NCBI GenBank assembly: GCA_963576735.1
Contig: OY755176.1
Coordinates: 17,841,423-17,905,422 of the forward strand
Direction: 5' to 3'
DNA: 64,000 nt
From: Bedellia somnulentella
Lineage: Eukaryota > Arthropoda > Insecta > Lepidoptera > Bedelliidae
Shown here: positions 41,607 through 52,900 of the stretch, piece by piece
How positions within the stretch are numbered: the first letter of the stretch is position 1
Layout: each line of letters opens with the position of its first letter
Program-made: the position numbers and the translations under genes
The notes under the pieces: model-generated
What the model was told of the DNA's origin: nothing
The model's database searches: none
What the model saw: only the letters and a program-made list of their open reading frames with translations

Positions 41607-41827
41607 TACATATACGTATACTCACGGCCATATATCCCAAAGTAGGTTAGCTAGAGCTTTGGATCTAGAAACTCCTCAGCCATTTGAAAGTTGATAGAAA
41701 GATGGTAGAACTAAAGTATCGTTGGTGATGGGTTCCAACCGCATCACCCAAAACCCACTTACAAAAGCCCCATACCCTTAATCGCTTCTTACGATACCCG
41801 TGGGTAGAAAGGGATATTGGCATCTAC
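41607..41827 (-). repeat. Repeat A copy, diverged
   Basis: TATACTCACGGCCATATATCCC to GAAAGGGATATTGGCA; lacks the CCGACACTACA end. Confidence 0.75.
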
Positions 41828-41944
41828 TCAAATATGAATAATACGCAAGAACGTAAGACATACATCCATATTCATAATGTTGTTTTCGGGATTAAGAACG
41901 GGGAACAAAGTTGTGATCTCCAGAACGAATAAATCACTCACTTA

Positions 41945-42225
41945 AAATAATAGAAGAAGAAAGAAGCAGAAGAAGAAAAACATTTATTCGCTGCTACACA
42001 CATACAAAGGAAGACACAGCACAAAAATAAGTATATACAAACAAACAGAAAAATAATAATAAAAAGACATACACACTAATTCCAAGATATAAAAGAAAAA
42101 AAAACTATAGCCGTATAACCTGCGTAGTAGCAACGAATTTGGAAGCTGCCTCAGCATTATCGTTGTGAAGTAAATTAATACCTCACAACACTGATTTTCA
42201 GTCAGCCCCAAAATAAAAATATAAA
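41945..42225 (-). repeat. Retroelement 3' region (shared with 35495)
   Basis: (AGAAGA)n then CATTTATTCGCTGCTACAC..CTGCCTCAGCATTATC..CTCACAACACTGATTTTCAGTCAG. Orientation inferred from the TTTATT near the A-rich end. Confidence 0.5.
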
Positions 42226-42762
42226 AGAAAAGACGTCACAATATCATAATGAAAAAGAGAACTTATAAAGTTATAACATACTCGTATAAATAATAGCAGT
42301 AGAAAGTACCGCGTTACTAAATTATTACATAAAAACTACACATATAATACTGCTCTCATAATTCATAAGTCAAGCTCGTTGGGTAAGAAGACTGACAATA
42401 ATTTTATCAAAACCACAATAGACATTGATGCTACATTTGCTACAATAATAATATATAAGAAAATAAATTATTTAAATATTGTAATACATTAAGCCGTAAA
42501 TATTTATAAATTAAACATACCGTAGTATTTATATTTTATACCGTTACCATTAAATAATGAGAGTTATATTCCAATAATAATAAATAAGTAAAAAACCTAA
42601 AAAAGCTACATGTTAGATAAACAATGAATATTTATTGACAACCACTGCGAAATTGTATTTTGCGCTGTGATTGCCGCCGGGCGCGGCATATTACTCACTT
42701 TGTAACTGACATTGAAACGAAGTACTACGTAAAACAGTAAATGGTTTTTTATAGATATTTAG

Positions 42763-43006
42763 CTGTGTAGTGTCGGCTTAGAATAGCACTAACCCATTTC
42801 TTCCCGTTACTGTTCATAAGAAGCGGCGAAGGGATTGGGGCTTTTTAAGTGTGTTTTGGGCAATGTGGTTCGAGACCCGTCACCAGAAACCTTTAATTTT
42901 ACCATCTTTTTTCCACTCAATTTCCAAAAGTGGCTGAAGACTTTCTTATTCTGAAGCTTTGGTTACGCCTTTTAGGGATTTATAGCCCTGTGTATATGTA
43001 GGTATG
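42763..43006 (+). repeat. Repeat A copy
   Basis: TGTGTAGTGTCGGCTTAGAATAGC to TATAGCCCTGTGTATATG; moderate divergence. Confidence 0.83.
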
Positions 43007-43364
43007 TTTTTTAAAAATACATATACTAGATGAAAACCCGGCTTCGCTCGGGTGAAATATGACTATTGATACACATCTAGGTACAAAATGTAGATAGATA
43101 CTTCTATAGACATCGGGTCTAAAGGAATATTAAAGGTAAGCGAGACATAGATTCGTATAGCTTCGTTCGTTGTTTTTATTAATCTAGAAAAGCGCTTAAT
43201 TGAAGCTCTTATTATTATAATTTAGTGACCCATTAACTACTACTGGTAAAATCTGAAGAAAATCTCCTGCAATTTAGCAAAATACTCGACAATCCAAATT
43301 TTGTGGATAGATATTGTCGACTCGAAACCATTTTTTTTTTATTTAACATAGATATACGTACTAG

Positions 43365-43368
<4 letters not shown>

Positions 43369-43400
<32 letters not shown>

Positions 43401-43545
43401 CTTACGGCTGTAAATCCCAATTTAGGGTAGCCAGAACTTTGGTATTAACAATTTTTTAGTAGGAAAATAAATGGGAAAAGATAGTAACAATAAAGTATCG
43501 TTGAAGATGGGTCTGCAACCACATCGCCCAATAACCGGGATCACC
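43369..43545 (-). repeat. (TA)n microsatellite and partial repeat A
   Basis: (AT)12 at 43371-43394, then ACTTACGGCTGTAAATCCCA.. to ACCACATCGCCCA; truncated before the 5' third. Confidence 0.75.
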
Positions 43546-43659
43546 TTAAGTTGAATATTTTTTCATCCTAATTAACTTTGGCATAACAAATATGGCATTA
43601 ACTTTAATTTATAATGATATTGCACATTCGTTTTTTTGCATAATATATTTTAGTCATGA

Positions 43660-43996
43660 CTGGTTGTGGTACTAAATACAATTTAGTGGTCGTAGTTTCA
43701 AGATCAAACTTAGAGTATGCGTCGGTCGTTTGGAATCCTCTATATAAAATTTACAAAAAACGATTAGAGCTTATACAGAAAAAGTTCCTTCGCACCCTAA
43801 ATTTCCGCATGCGGTGTCCTACGCTGTCTTATAGAGATCTCTTAATTAAATACAATATGATATCTTTGCACGACCGTCGTATCCTGGCTGACTTAATAGT
43901 TCTACAGGGTATATGTTCTTCCCAGCTCAACTGCCCCGACTTACTGGCAAAGCTTAGTTTACGTGTTCCGAGTCACGCTACAAGGATAATATAAAA
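43660..43996 (+). pseudogene. Jockey-like LINE reverse transcriptase, C-terminal fragment
   Basis: 112 codons with SRSNLEYASVVWNPLYKIYKKRLELIQKKFLRTLNFR then SYRDLLIKYNMISLHDRRILADLIVLQGI. This is the conserved region after the polymerase domain of jockey/CR1-type LINEs (VRPxLEYASxVWxP..xxxIExVQxKFLR). No catalytic part is present upstream; a 5'-truncated relic. Confidence 0.85.
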
Positions 43997-44419
43997 CTAA
44001 ATACAATTTAATGTACTCAATACAATTTACTAAAAAAAGGTTCAGGTGTAACTATAATTTGATTGAGGCTCCGTGCAAGAGATTGCATTTATTGCTTATT
44101 GTACTTGTTTTTAAAAATATTATCCTTCCTTCCTATTATATTATTATACAGTAAAAGAGTTTGTTTTATTTAAAAGAAAATGTAGCAAGAAACAATAAAT
44201 TTTCTAATGCAACAATGCCATGAGAATATACATTTCAAAGTATTTATAATCTTAAACAAGGTCGTTTGATCGAACGCCACAAATTACTTACGTAGAGAAA
44301 AACTTTTTAAAAACTATAACCAATCTTTCGGGTAACCTACCCCCTAGCGGCAATGACCTTACTCGTAATAATATTTTTATATTCTTCAATATTGTATCTG
44401 ACGTAAATATGATCTAGTT

Positions 44420-44965
44420 TTCCCCACGCAACTTCCAAAAGTGGCTGAGGATTTTTTCCTTAGCTCTGGCTATCCCTTCTAGCCGTGAGTATATGTATTT
44501 ATGTATGTTATACGTTGTAAATTGTATACATTAAGAATTAATAATCCTACTTGAGATTCGGAAGGTGTATTGTTTTTGAAGCACCCGTAAAAAACTCATT
44601 AACAAATATCTTTTCTATAAGTCAGATTACAATTTTGGTGTATGTCTGGAAATATTCTAAATGGAGCTCTGCTGACGCCAATTAGTTTTATGTATTTTAC
44701 TTCCTTAATCTCACACCCCTTATTATTATAGGGGAAAGGTAGAGACTATCGATCGCCACTTTGCACTACTTAAGCAAATGTCTCTTGCTTCTCTCAATAA
44801 TCTGGTCTAATAACCTTTGGCGAGGCCGTTTTCTACTAATAAAATCATCCACATTGACACTATATATTTCTATCGCTAGTGTACTTTCATCCATCCGCTG
44901 TATGGCCCTATGCGGCTTAACATTACTTTTTCATTCTTGCACACTACTTAATATTCACTTAATAA
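44420..44965. repeat. Repeat A fragment and LINE 3' relic
   Basis: 44420-44510 plus: TTTTCCCCACGCAACTTCC to GCCGTGAGTATATG. 44700-44965 minus: diverged LINE tail (AGGTAGAGACTATCGATCGCC, GGCCGTTTTCTACTAATAAAATC). Confidence 0.68.
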
Positions 44966-45159
44966 CAGAAGTAAGCTTTTAGATAAAGACTGCGTATTGA
45001 ATCACAATTTTAAATTAATTTTCAGTTCCCTATTTTATTTTATTTTTTTACATGTCAAATTATTAAAAGACGTATTAACTTTTAACAATCTGATCTGTAT
45101 TCTAAAACTATTATACTCCTGAAAGTTCTCCAAACATTCACTTAAATTAATAGACTTTA

Positions 45160-45305
45160 TTGTGCATGAAACCTCATGTGGGGATTATTTTACCAATCGA
45201 TTAAATTGGTTTATTAGCACCATAGCTCAGTTGGTAGAGCGACCGGGGCGTAAACCAGGAGTTTGCGGGTTCAAGTCCTGCTGGTGTCGAAACATTTTTT
45301 TCCTT
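45160..45305 (+). repeat. SINE H copy with tRNA-like segment
   Basis: CATGAAACCTCATGTGGGG at left, then CACCATAGCTCAGTTGGTAG..GCGGGTTCAAGTCCTGCTGG. D-arm and T-arm are intact but the anticodon arm (ACCGGGGCGTAAACCAGG) pairs poorly, so I do not call a functional tRNA. Confidence 0.75.
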
Positions 45306-46029
45306 AAATGATTAGTATTTACTTTAATGCCCCAAGGTTTATAGAATATCCGCGTGTTGAAATGGTTAATGTTTTTTTAAGCCGACACTACACATACACA
45401 GCTATTATATTGTATGTTTGTAAGAGGTATTCTGAATATACTAAACCGATTACAAAGAACCTTTCAACATTAGGAATTTTTATTAACCTACATTTAGCTA
45501 AAAACTTTTTGATAAGGGTCCTTAATTAAAGTTTTGTTACCCTTTCGCACCGGTATGACTTCGATCGCATATTTTGTGCGATTATTGCCATGCTATTACA
45601 ATTATATTATAACGTATAAAAACCATGATGTTACACCTATGTATATTGTTCACGGTATGCTATTTCACGCGAACCTTTATCGACTAGACCGCTCTGAGTA
45701 GCCGATATAATATATTTCTATGAAGTCTTCACACATGAATGAAAACTGATGGCTGATTACCAATCATTAGTACATCTGTTACTTTCTTTACATAATTAAG
45801 ATTGAATGCAATCTTATAACTTTAACTTACGGCTTCATTTCCAAAAAAAGATAGCACGATTTTTAAACTGGAAACACTTTTTCCACTATTTAAAGTTGAG
45901 TGACGATAAGATTAAAATAAAGCATGTTTGAATATGGGTATATATATGAAAATTGGACGTTCAAAAAATGATAGTTTTTAACCTTATTTTGAAGAATAAA
46001 CTTTTTGACTTTTTTTAACTCAGTTTGGA
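45306..46029. other. No gene seen
   Basis: AT-rich unique text with frequent stops in all frames. Confidence 0.5.
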
Positions 46030-46240
46030 AGGATATTGCAGGCGTGAATCACCAGATTATCCGAAAATTAAGATGATTCCGTGCTTCGGCACATTAATTC
46101 GTCGGTCCCGGCTACTATCACGGTAGTAGTCGTAAATCTGCCAACCCGCAATTGGCTAGCGTGGTGGACTAAGGCCAAGTCACCCAATATACTCGTAGGG
46201 TAGGCTCGACATATATGGGCTGTGAGGAATGAGGAATATA
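46030..46240. mobile_element. Degenerate LINE 3'-UTR-like repeat
   Basis: GGTCCCGGCTACTATCACGGTAG, TCTGCCAACCCGCAATTGG, CTAGCGTGGTGGACTAAGGCC: a sequence order I recognise from common lepidopteran LINE 3' ends. Not verified by search. Confidence 0.6.
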
Positions 46241-46671
46241 TCGAAGTTCCCAATTAATTAAATGCACATTCTTCAATATAAATACATAAATTTATTAGTA
46301 TGAAATGTATTAGGTATGAGTTTACAGTAAAACTACTTTTATTTTATACTTTGTCACAGAGTCACGAGTGATAAAAAGGCTTAAGTTGTTTATCTTCACA
46401 AACATTGGCAAAAATCATTCTCTATATAAGATGGTTGCTCTGAGAACTAGTATCTGGGTAACCCCTTTAAGGAAATACACCATAAAACTATGTTCGTGTT
46501 AATTTTCATCCAATTATGATAACAAGCGAACCATTTAAAATAAGTTCTGTACATAAAACTATTATAATAAATATGAAATGTCAGACGGTAATGGCAGATG
46601 CAAACATTATCCTACATCAGGCAGCCTATCGTGTACGGAGTGCAGTTCAGGCTAATTGTAAGTATTCCAGC

Positions 46672-46812
46672 ATAGCCAGTACGAGCGATCTTTAACTAGA
46701 TATCGCGTGGTATAAAACAGACATCTTTTACGCACTTACTTAGTATCGTATACTGCCATCTCATTCTAACCGTTATCGTGTCGATAAAATAGCGCTCGTG
46801 CTGAACTTCCAG
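46672..46812. mobile_element. MITE M copy
   Basis: CCAGTACGAGCGATCTTTAACTAG to AGCGCTCGTGCTGAACTTCCAG; internal TTACTTAGTATCGTATACTG intact. Confidence 0.85.
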
Positions 46813-47089
46813 TACTTACAACACGCAAACTAGATCTACAATTACTTTATGTAAGGCTTGTTATGATATCTTAGTATATAAACGTGGTACATATACTTGC
46901 TGTCGGTTATCAATTATCATCTTTAATTATTGCGTTCTTAATAGTGATAACCTTGTTTATTATATTAATCTTGTATGTGTTTTAAGTAAACCGCCCCGTT
47001 TAAGTATGGGAGTTCGTAAACTGACTTCTTTTTGTTTAAACCTAACATGAACATGTTAATCGTAGATACTTATCTCTATATAGTCTATA

Positions 47090-47225
47090 TATATTTACAC
47101 TTAAGTTGTCAGGGTAGACAGATATACCATCGATTATCACTCCGTAGGAACCAGGTACGAAATTAAGTGCTTCGTTTCGATTCATCAATGTTTTCTTACA
47201 TGCTCCTTTGTTCTCTACACTTCAG
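47090..47225 (-). mobile_element. Degenerate LINE 3'-end fragment
   Basis: TTGTCAGGGTAGACAGATATACCATCGATTATCAC..TTTTCTTACATGCTCCTTTGTTCTC. Confidence 0.55.
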
Positions 47226-47814
47226 ATAATTGTAATTTTGGTATTGGGTATGAATAAGTAATCTTCCATGTAATATTAAAGAGAAACGATATCAAATTAT
47301 TCTCAATTTGTAAAGTTTAGTAAGTAGTATTGTGTAAAGTTTAATTCACGGTAAAGTTCGTACTGTATTTTTCATTGATTTATCTTACTTTAAACACTAA
47401 CAAATAACTTTAACTTAGCTGCTGAAGAATTCATTACGAAGTAAATATACAACTGCGGTTCAAATTGTACCAAATCGGAGAACCAAGTAACTGATTGAAA
47501 TATTTAAAGTTGACGTAAGTTTTTTAATAAATTTGTCGAAATACCTAATGTTGAATAGTCGCCATATTAATAAAAGGGTTTCTTGTCTAGTAATAAGTTA
47601 GCGACGTTAAATATAAATAAATACATACACACAAAGGACACTTTATTTCATAATTCCATAGTTCGAATATCATAATTACTTGACTGGCGATTAACGCCAC
47701 GGGTTTCCGCACTTAGCTCGGCAAGGCGGGCCATTGAACGTGGAAATTGCGGTCATCTAGTAGTCAAGACCAGCAGCGGTAGCTTGTAATTTCAACTACA
47801 AATCTCATGGTTTA

Positions 47815-47920
47815 AAACAGCTATCTCTTTCTCGCTATCAAGTACCGTAGATCTCTATCGCATTCTTACTGATGAGCTCATGATATAATTACGAGCGTGC
47901 TCGGGCCCAGAAGGCAACTA
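47815..47920. mobile_element. Old MITE M relic
   Basis: TTTAAAACAGCTATCTC..TATCAAGTACCGTAGATC..TTACGAGCGTGCTCGGGCCCAGAAGG follows the MITE M order with many changes. Confidence 0.6.
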
Positions 47921-48182
47921 GCGTAAAGGCATCCCTTCGCTTATCGAATATTGCGGCTTAGTTTTTACATCAATTCACTAAGGGTAACAGAGACTGAAAA
48001 CATGCAATAAAAACTATATTTAAATAAAAAAGTGCACGTTCAAATAACGTAACGTGTTTTTATATTTGTGTAATATCAGTGGAACCTTTACGGTTTACGG
48101 GTATTGTGCACGTAGGTTTCTGCACTCCTTCTTCTAAGCAATATAAGTTAAGTCAATCAAGTAATTTAAATCTTTTTGTTCA

Positions 48183-48780
48183 TGAAAACCTCATGTGGGG
48201 ATTATTACTAATAAATAAATAGAGGAAAGAAAAATTTCGAACCCGCGACCTCGGGTATACGCCCCGACGCTCTGCCAACTGAGCCACCGAGTCAATTGGC
48301 TGCCAGTGCGAAATTCTTCTATCCTTTATTTCTTTTACACGTTTAAGTAGTGTTTTGCGTTTCCTACCTCCGAATTTTAACTAATTCGGAAGGCCATTTG
48401 TCTTTTTGTTCATGAAAACCTCGCGGGTTCGATTCCCGCCTGTGTCGAATTTTTTCTTTCCTTTATTTATTTATTAGTAATAATCCCCACATGAGGTTTT
48501 CATGAACAAAAAGATTTAAATTATGTGATAGTTAGGCGTTTTCAACATTTGCATTCTATCTGAAAAGGTAGACAAATGGCCTTCCGAATTAGTTAAAATT
48601 CGGAGGCAGGAAACGCAAAACACTACTTAAACGTGTAAAAGAAATAAAGGATAGAAGAATTTCGCACTGGCAGCCAATTGACACGGTGGCTCAGTTGGCA
48701 GAGCGTCGGGGCGTATACCCGAGGTCGCGGGTTCGATTCCCGCCTGTGTCGAAATTTTTCTTTCCTTTATTTATTTATTA
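48183..48780. repeat. Large inverted repeat of SINE H
   Basis: Two copies in opposite orientation: 48183-48405 (minus) and 48420-48780 (plus), sharing the tRNA-like head, CACTGGCAGCCAATTG and CGAATTAGTTAAAATTCGG. Each is bounded by TCATGAAAACCTCATGTGGGG or its complement. The middle has a third partial head (48420-48455). Confidence 0.85.
48680..48750 (+). repeat. tRNA-like cloverleaf in SINE H
   Basis: All four stems pair: acceptor GACACGG/CTGTGTC (7 bp, one G-U), D-stem GCTC/GAGC, anticodon stem TCGGG/CCCGA, T-stem GCGGG/CCCGC with TTCGATT loop. Position 8 is T. The 7-base anticodon loop GCGTATA would give anticodon GTA, but position 33 is C instead of the universal U. With the repeat context this is a SINE head, not a confident tRNA gene. 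Confidence 0.6.
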
Positions 48781-49059
48781 GTAAGTCAATCAAGGTCATT
48801 AATATATAGAATATTTTTGAAGACATCATAAGGCGATGTAGACAACTTAAAAGTAAGGTCAACTTGTGCTAACAGAAGCTTATGGAATAAAACTTGAATT
48901 TAGTTCAGATCCATTTTATTTACTTCATTGATTCTTAGTTTTTGTATTTGTCGTCTTAACGGCAACAAAAAAACGTAATCCGTAAAAAAACTTTTTTCTA
49001 GCTATCATTATTTGTTAGATACAACTTAGTATTTTCTAAGATTTTCACGATTGCACATT

Positions 49060-49314
49060 ATAATTGAAACAACTTTTGATTTTCGGATATTTTAATCGCG
49101 TATTATTACATTATTTTTAAAGCCCGACGTTTCGAAAACTTTTCAGTTATCATGGTCACGGGAAGACTGAGGTGTTATTTGTCAATAACACCTCAGTCTT
49201 CCCGTCTGTCCCGTCAGCCGTAATAACTGAAAAGTTTTCGAAACGTCGGGCTTTAAAAATAATGTAATAATAAGCGATTAAAATATCCGAAAATCAAAAG
49301 TTGTTTCAATTATA
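49060..49314. mobile_element. 255-bp foldback element
   Basis: Arms ATAATTGAAACAACTTTTG..GCCCGACGTTTCGAAAAC / mirrored to TTTCAATTAT, and a central second palindrome GGGAAGACTGAGGTGTTATT TGTC AATAACACCTCAGTCTTCCC. Non-coding; family unassigned. Confidence 0.85.
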
Positions 49315-49424
49315 GATACAACTTGTTGACAGACACACAGACAATGAAGATCTAGTTATGCGGTCTTGTTTTTGCCTGAAGGCACTACCTAAGAAAGAGA
49401 AATTCTATATATTTTCCAGGAAAG

Positions 49425-49590
49425 TGTATTCGTACAAAACGGCGATAGGCCCGCCCCCAATTACGTGTATGCACTGTGCAAGCAAAACATGGGTACTCTG
49501 AACACCAGGTGACAATGTCACGTGATGTTCAAAGGTATTCTTATCTCTGCCATGCGAACCGTGAATAATAATATACGGCGTGAATGCGTC
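49425..49590 (+). repeat. SINE B fragment (body alpha)
   Basis: GTGTATTCGTACAAAACGGCG to ACGGCGTGAATGCG; the tRNA-like head is missing. Confidence 0.82.
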
Positions 49591-49768
49591 CTTGAGTAAT
49601 TATATTTGTTTAGATTTTTCTGATTATTAGAATATGTCTCGTACATAATTGAATTTCCAAAAATAGCTATCTACTTTTTCCAGCTCACATATTTACAATT
49701 CACCGTATTTTATCATTATCATCCAAATCCTCATGATAATTTATTGTCTAACTCATGATTAATTCCAG

Positions 49769-49940
49769 GTAACCACCAAAGCTTGGTGAAGCCAACAAAC
49801 GATGCGGTCGCGGTGATGGGCGGCGCGCGGGCATGGCGCTGAGCTGCGCGCAACGACCGCGGCCGGTGATGTACGGCGCGTACTACCCCTATCTGTACGG
49901 CCGCTCGCACCCGCGGTACCACCACTTCCAGTATGACCGG
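49769..49940 (+). CDS. vg: vestigial first coding exon with 5' UTR part
   Basis: Acceptor GATTAATTCCAG at 49757-49768; 64 nt of 5' UTR; then 36 codons from 49833 ending HHFQYDR with phase 0 and donor GTAACT (49941). The acceptor implies at least one upstream non-coding exon. Confidence 0.9.
49802..49842 (+). promoter_or_regulatory. Two chained upstream ORFs over the vestigial start
   Basis: uORF1 49802-49816 (ATG, three codons, TGA). Its stop shares its last A with the ATG of uORF2 (49816-49842, eight codons, TGA), which overlaps the main ATG (49833) in another frame. Such overlapping uORFs usually lower initiation at the main start. Confidence 0.6.
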
Positions 49941-52900
49941 GTAACTACCACTTCATTTGAACGATTTTGTTCATGAAAACTCATGTGGGGATTATTACAA
50001 ACCAATTAAGGAAAGAAAAATTTTTCGTCACCAGCAGGTTTCGAACCGGCTACTAAGGGGTTAAGAAATAAAGGAAAGAAGCACTTGACACCATAGCTTA
50101 GTTGATAGAGCGACCGGAGCGTTGACCGGTAGGTCACGGGATGAAGTCCTGCTGGTGTAATTTTTTTTTCTTTCCTTAATTGATTAGTAACTACCACTTA
50201 CCCATATAGTAGTACTGATATAGTTTGTTCAATCCCCTAAGACGCTCCTCACTTTTTTACGTTAGTAGCGTCATATAACAATCTCATGCTTCGATATGAT
50301 TGGAAAATATTTGTTTGTGTGTATATGTCCACACAAATAAATTTATTATCCGTGAAAGCATGCATACGATTTTATTTCACACTTTTAATAAAAAAGATAA
50401 GAAGAAATGTTAGGGTGCGTTTTCGTGAATTGAACTACCTATACAGCGCACACTACGGACTCAATTGCATATAGCAGTGTCTTTTATAACCCTACATCGC
50501 GGTATCTAAATATTTCTCTAGCTAAGTATACTGGCCACTGTATTCGTTACCGCCACTTCCAGTATGACCGAGTAACTAGCACTCACCTAGCAAATTAGTG
50601 CTCGCCTAAAATTTTCTTTCTTACACACATACATACATACATACATATACTCACGCCATTAGTTCCCATTGGGGTAGGCAGAGACTATTGATCGCCACTT
50701 CGCACGATCCTGACAAACCTCTCGAGCTTCGAGTTTCTTACACACGAGGACTGAAATTACGATCTTGATCACAATAAATGTTTGCCACGCATTATAACAT
50801 ACATACATACATTTACTCGCGGCTATGAAGCCAGAGATTCAGAGCTAGAAACTCCTGAGCCACATTTGAAAGTTGATAGGGACAAGATGGTAAGAATAAA
50901 GAATCGCCCAAATAAAACTTTAAAAAGCCCCACACCATTAGTCGCCTCTTGCGACACCCGTAGGTAGAAAGGGGTAGGGACATTCTAAGCCGACACTACA
51001 CGGCTATAATTAATGAGTTTTTCAGCAACTTTTGACTAAAGAAAGTCAAAAAGGGTTCACTTTCAAGGGTGGTGAAGATAGTTTTGGAACTCAGCAAGCA
51101 ATTTTCCTACGCTTTTGTAAGACTACTCGTACGTATGACATCCACAAATAAAACTGGTAGTATGTTCTTTATCTAGCACATTTAAATTTCGTCTGAATGT
51201 TCCTATTAAGTTTATCATTGACATAGTTCCAATCTCAACGTATAAAAGAGTATCTATAGAACATAATGAGCCGCGAACAAGAAGATATTGTGTTAATTGT
51301 ACCAACAATTACTTATTAATTAATAAGATTACAATTACGTTTTATTGTGATTAAAATATTTTTTATAAACCATCAGTAGATCCTGCCATTGTCAACAGAG
51401 GAAAATGATGTTTATGGATTTGAAACACGCTATACTTATTGGTCTTACCTACTTATTTAAACTCACGGATGTTATGCTAAATAGGGAGACAGAGTCGGTG
51501 CGTTATTCTCTGAATGGGGTCTCTATCTCAGCACGACTATTTTTGTTAATGTAGTGGTTGTAATTGCCAGACTTGTCAACGAATAGAGTTCTATCGTGGG
51601 TGATGGTGTATTAAGGGTACTAGGATGTTGGTAGAAGCTTTTGAAAAGTTATCAGAATCACGGTCCTTACTAAGTTCATTTTTATTTCTTCTCGGTTCCA
51701 GTGGCTTAGAAATTATTGATTACCAAATTCTACTCTGTTTGGGATCAGAACCGTGAGTACAGGTTGGTAAAGAGTGGCTGTTACATTATTACAAGTTTTA
51801 AGTTACTGTCATGTACAATGTTTATCAGTAATGCCCTCACTACACCACCTCAGTTATCTAACTTAATACAACTTAGCTCCAAAGTTAAAGAGATGCAGTA
51901 AAAAGCGTAATATAAAGTAATATATACGGAACATTCACAAGCTATTGACTCACTCCAACGCAGCTGGACTGACAACTGTGGTTTCTGTATCGCAATAAAA
52001 AGCACGTTTGAATTGATAACACATACGGCGATATTTTATTGTTTTTAAAGTGGAGAAAAAGTCTAAAGTAATTTTCATACAAGGTGGAGTGAAAGAGATA
52101 TATAGCCCATGTGGATGCTAATGATAATAGAATATGATTATGATAAACGTTTTAACATCGCTTTGTAGTGAAGTCTGCTGTGTAGTGTCGGCTTAGAATA
52201 GCACTACCCCATTTCTTCCGGTGGGTGTACGTAAAAGGCGACTAACGGTATTGGGGCTTTTTAAGGAATTTTGGGCGATGCGGTTGGAGACCCATCACCA
52301 ACAACCTTTATTTTACCATCTTTTCCCCACGCATCTTCCAAAAGTGGCTGAGGAATTTCTAATTCCTTAGCTCTGGCTACCCCGTCTAGGGATTTATAGC
52401 CGTGAGTATATGTATGTATGTATGTTGTAGTGAAGTATCGGCTAGGCTAATTGCACTATTTCGCACTAATTCGTCCAATTTTTGTCGTGTTTGTCGTAAT
52501 AGGCGACTAGGGTTTTGCGACTTTTAAATGATTTTTGGGTAATGCGAAAAACCATCACGAACCATCCTTTATTTTGCAATCTTTTCTTCACTTAACTTCG
52601 AAAAGTGGGATAAGTTATTTATAGTTTTCTGAATTTACCCTTTTTGGGACTTATATCCATTACCATAGGTAGGTAAGTTCTAGTTTAAAATGAAAAGTGA
52701 TCTTGACGTGATATCGCGACATTTCCATATATCAATATTATTGTATTCTTGGTATTACAAACCATGCCAGGTAAGCTGGTATTACTTAGGGCCAGTTTTT
52801 TGATCCGGAGTTAAAAATATAACCATTTGTTACATTGACTATAGTTAAATGACTAACCAGTAGTCAAATCGTAAATCCATTTTGGTTCGATATTTGGCCA

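Noticed and set aside
41984..42211. 75-codon minus-strand ORF rich in Tyr/Phe/Leu
   Set aside because: Lies in a retroelement 3' region duplicated at 35495 and does not stay open there.
43660..43996. Host gene
   Set aside because: The protein pattern is the C-terminal part of a jockey-type LINE reverse transcriptase.
45225..45297. Functional tRNA gene
   Set aside because: D- and T-arms are tRNA-like, but the anticodon arm does not pair properly and the sequence belongs to SINE H.
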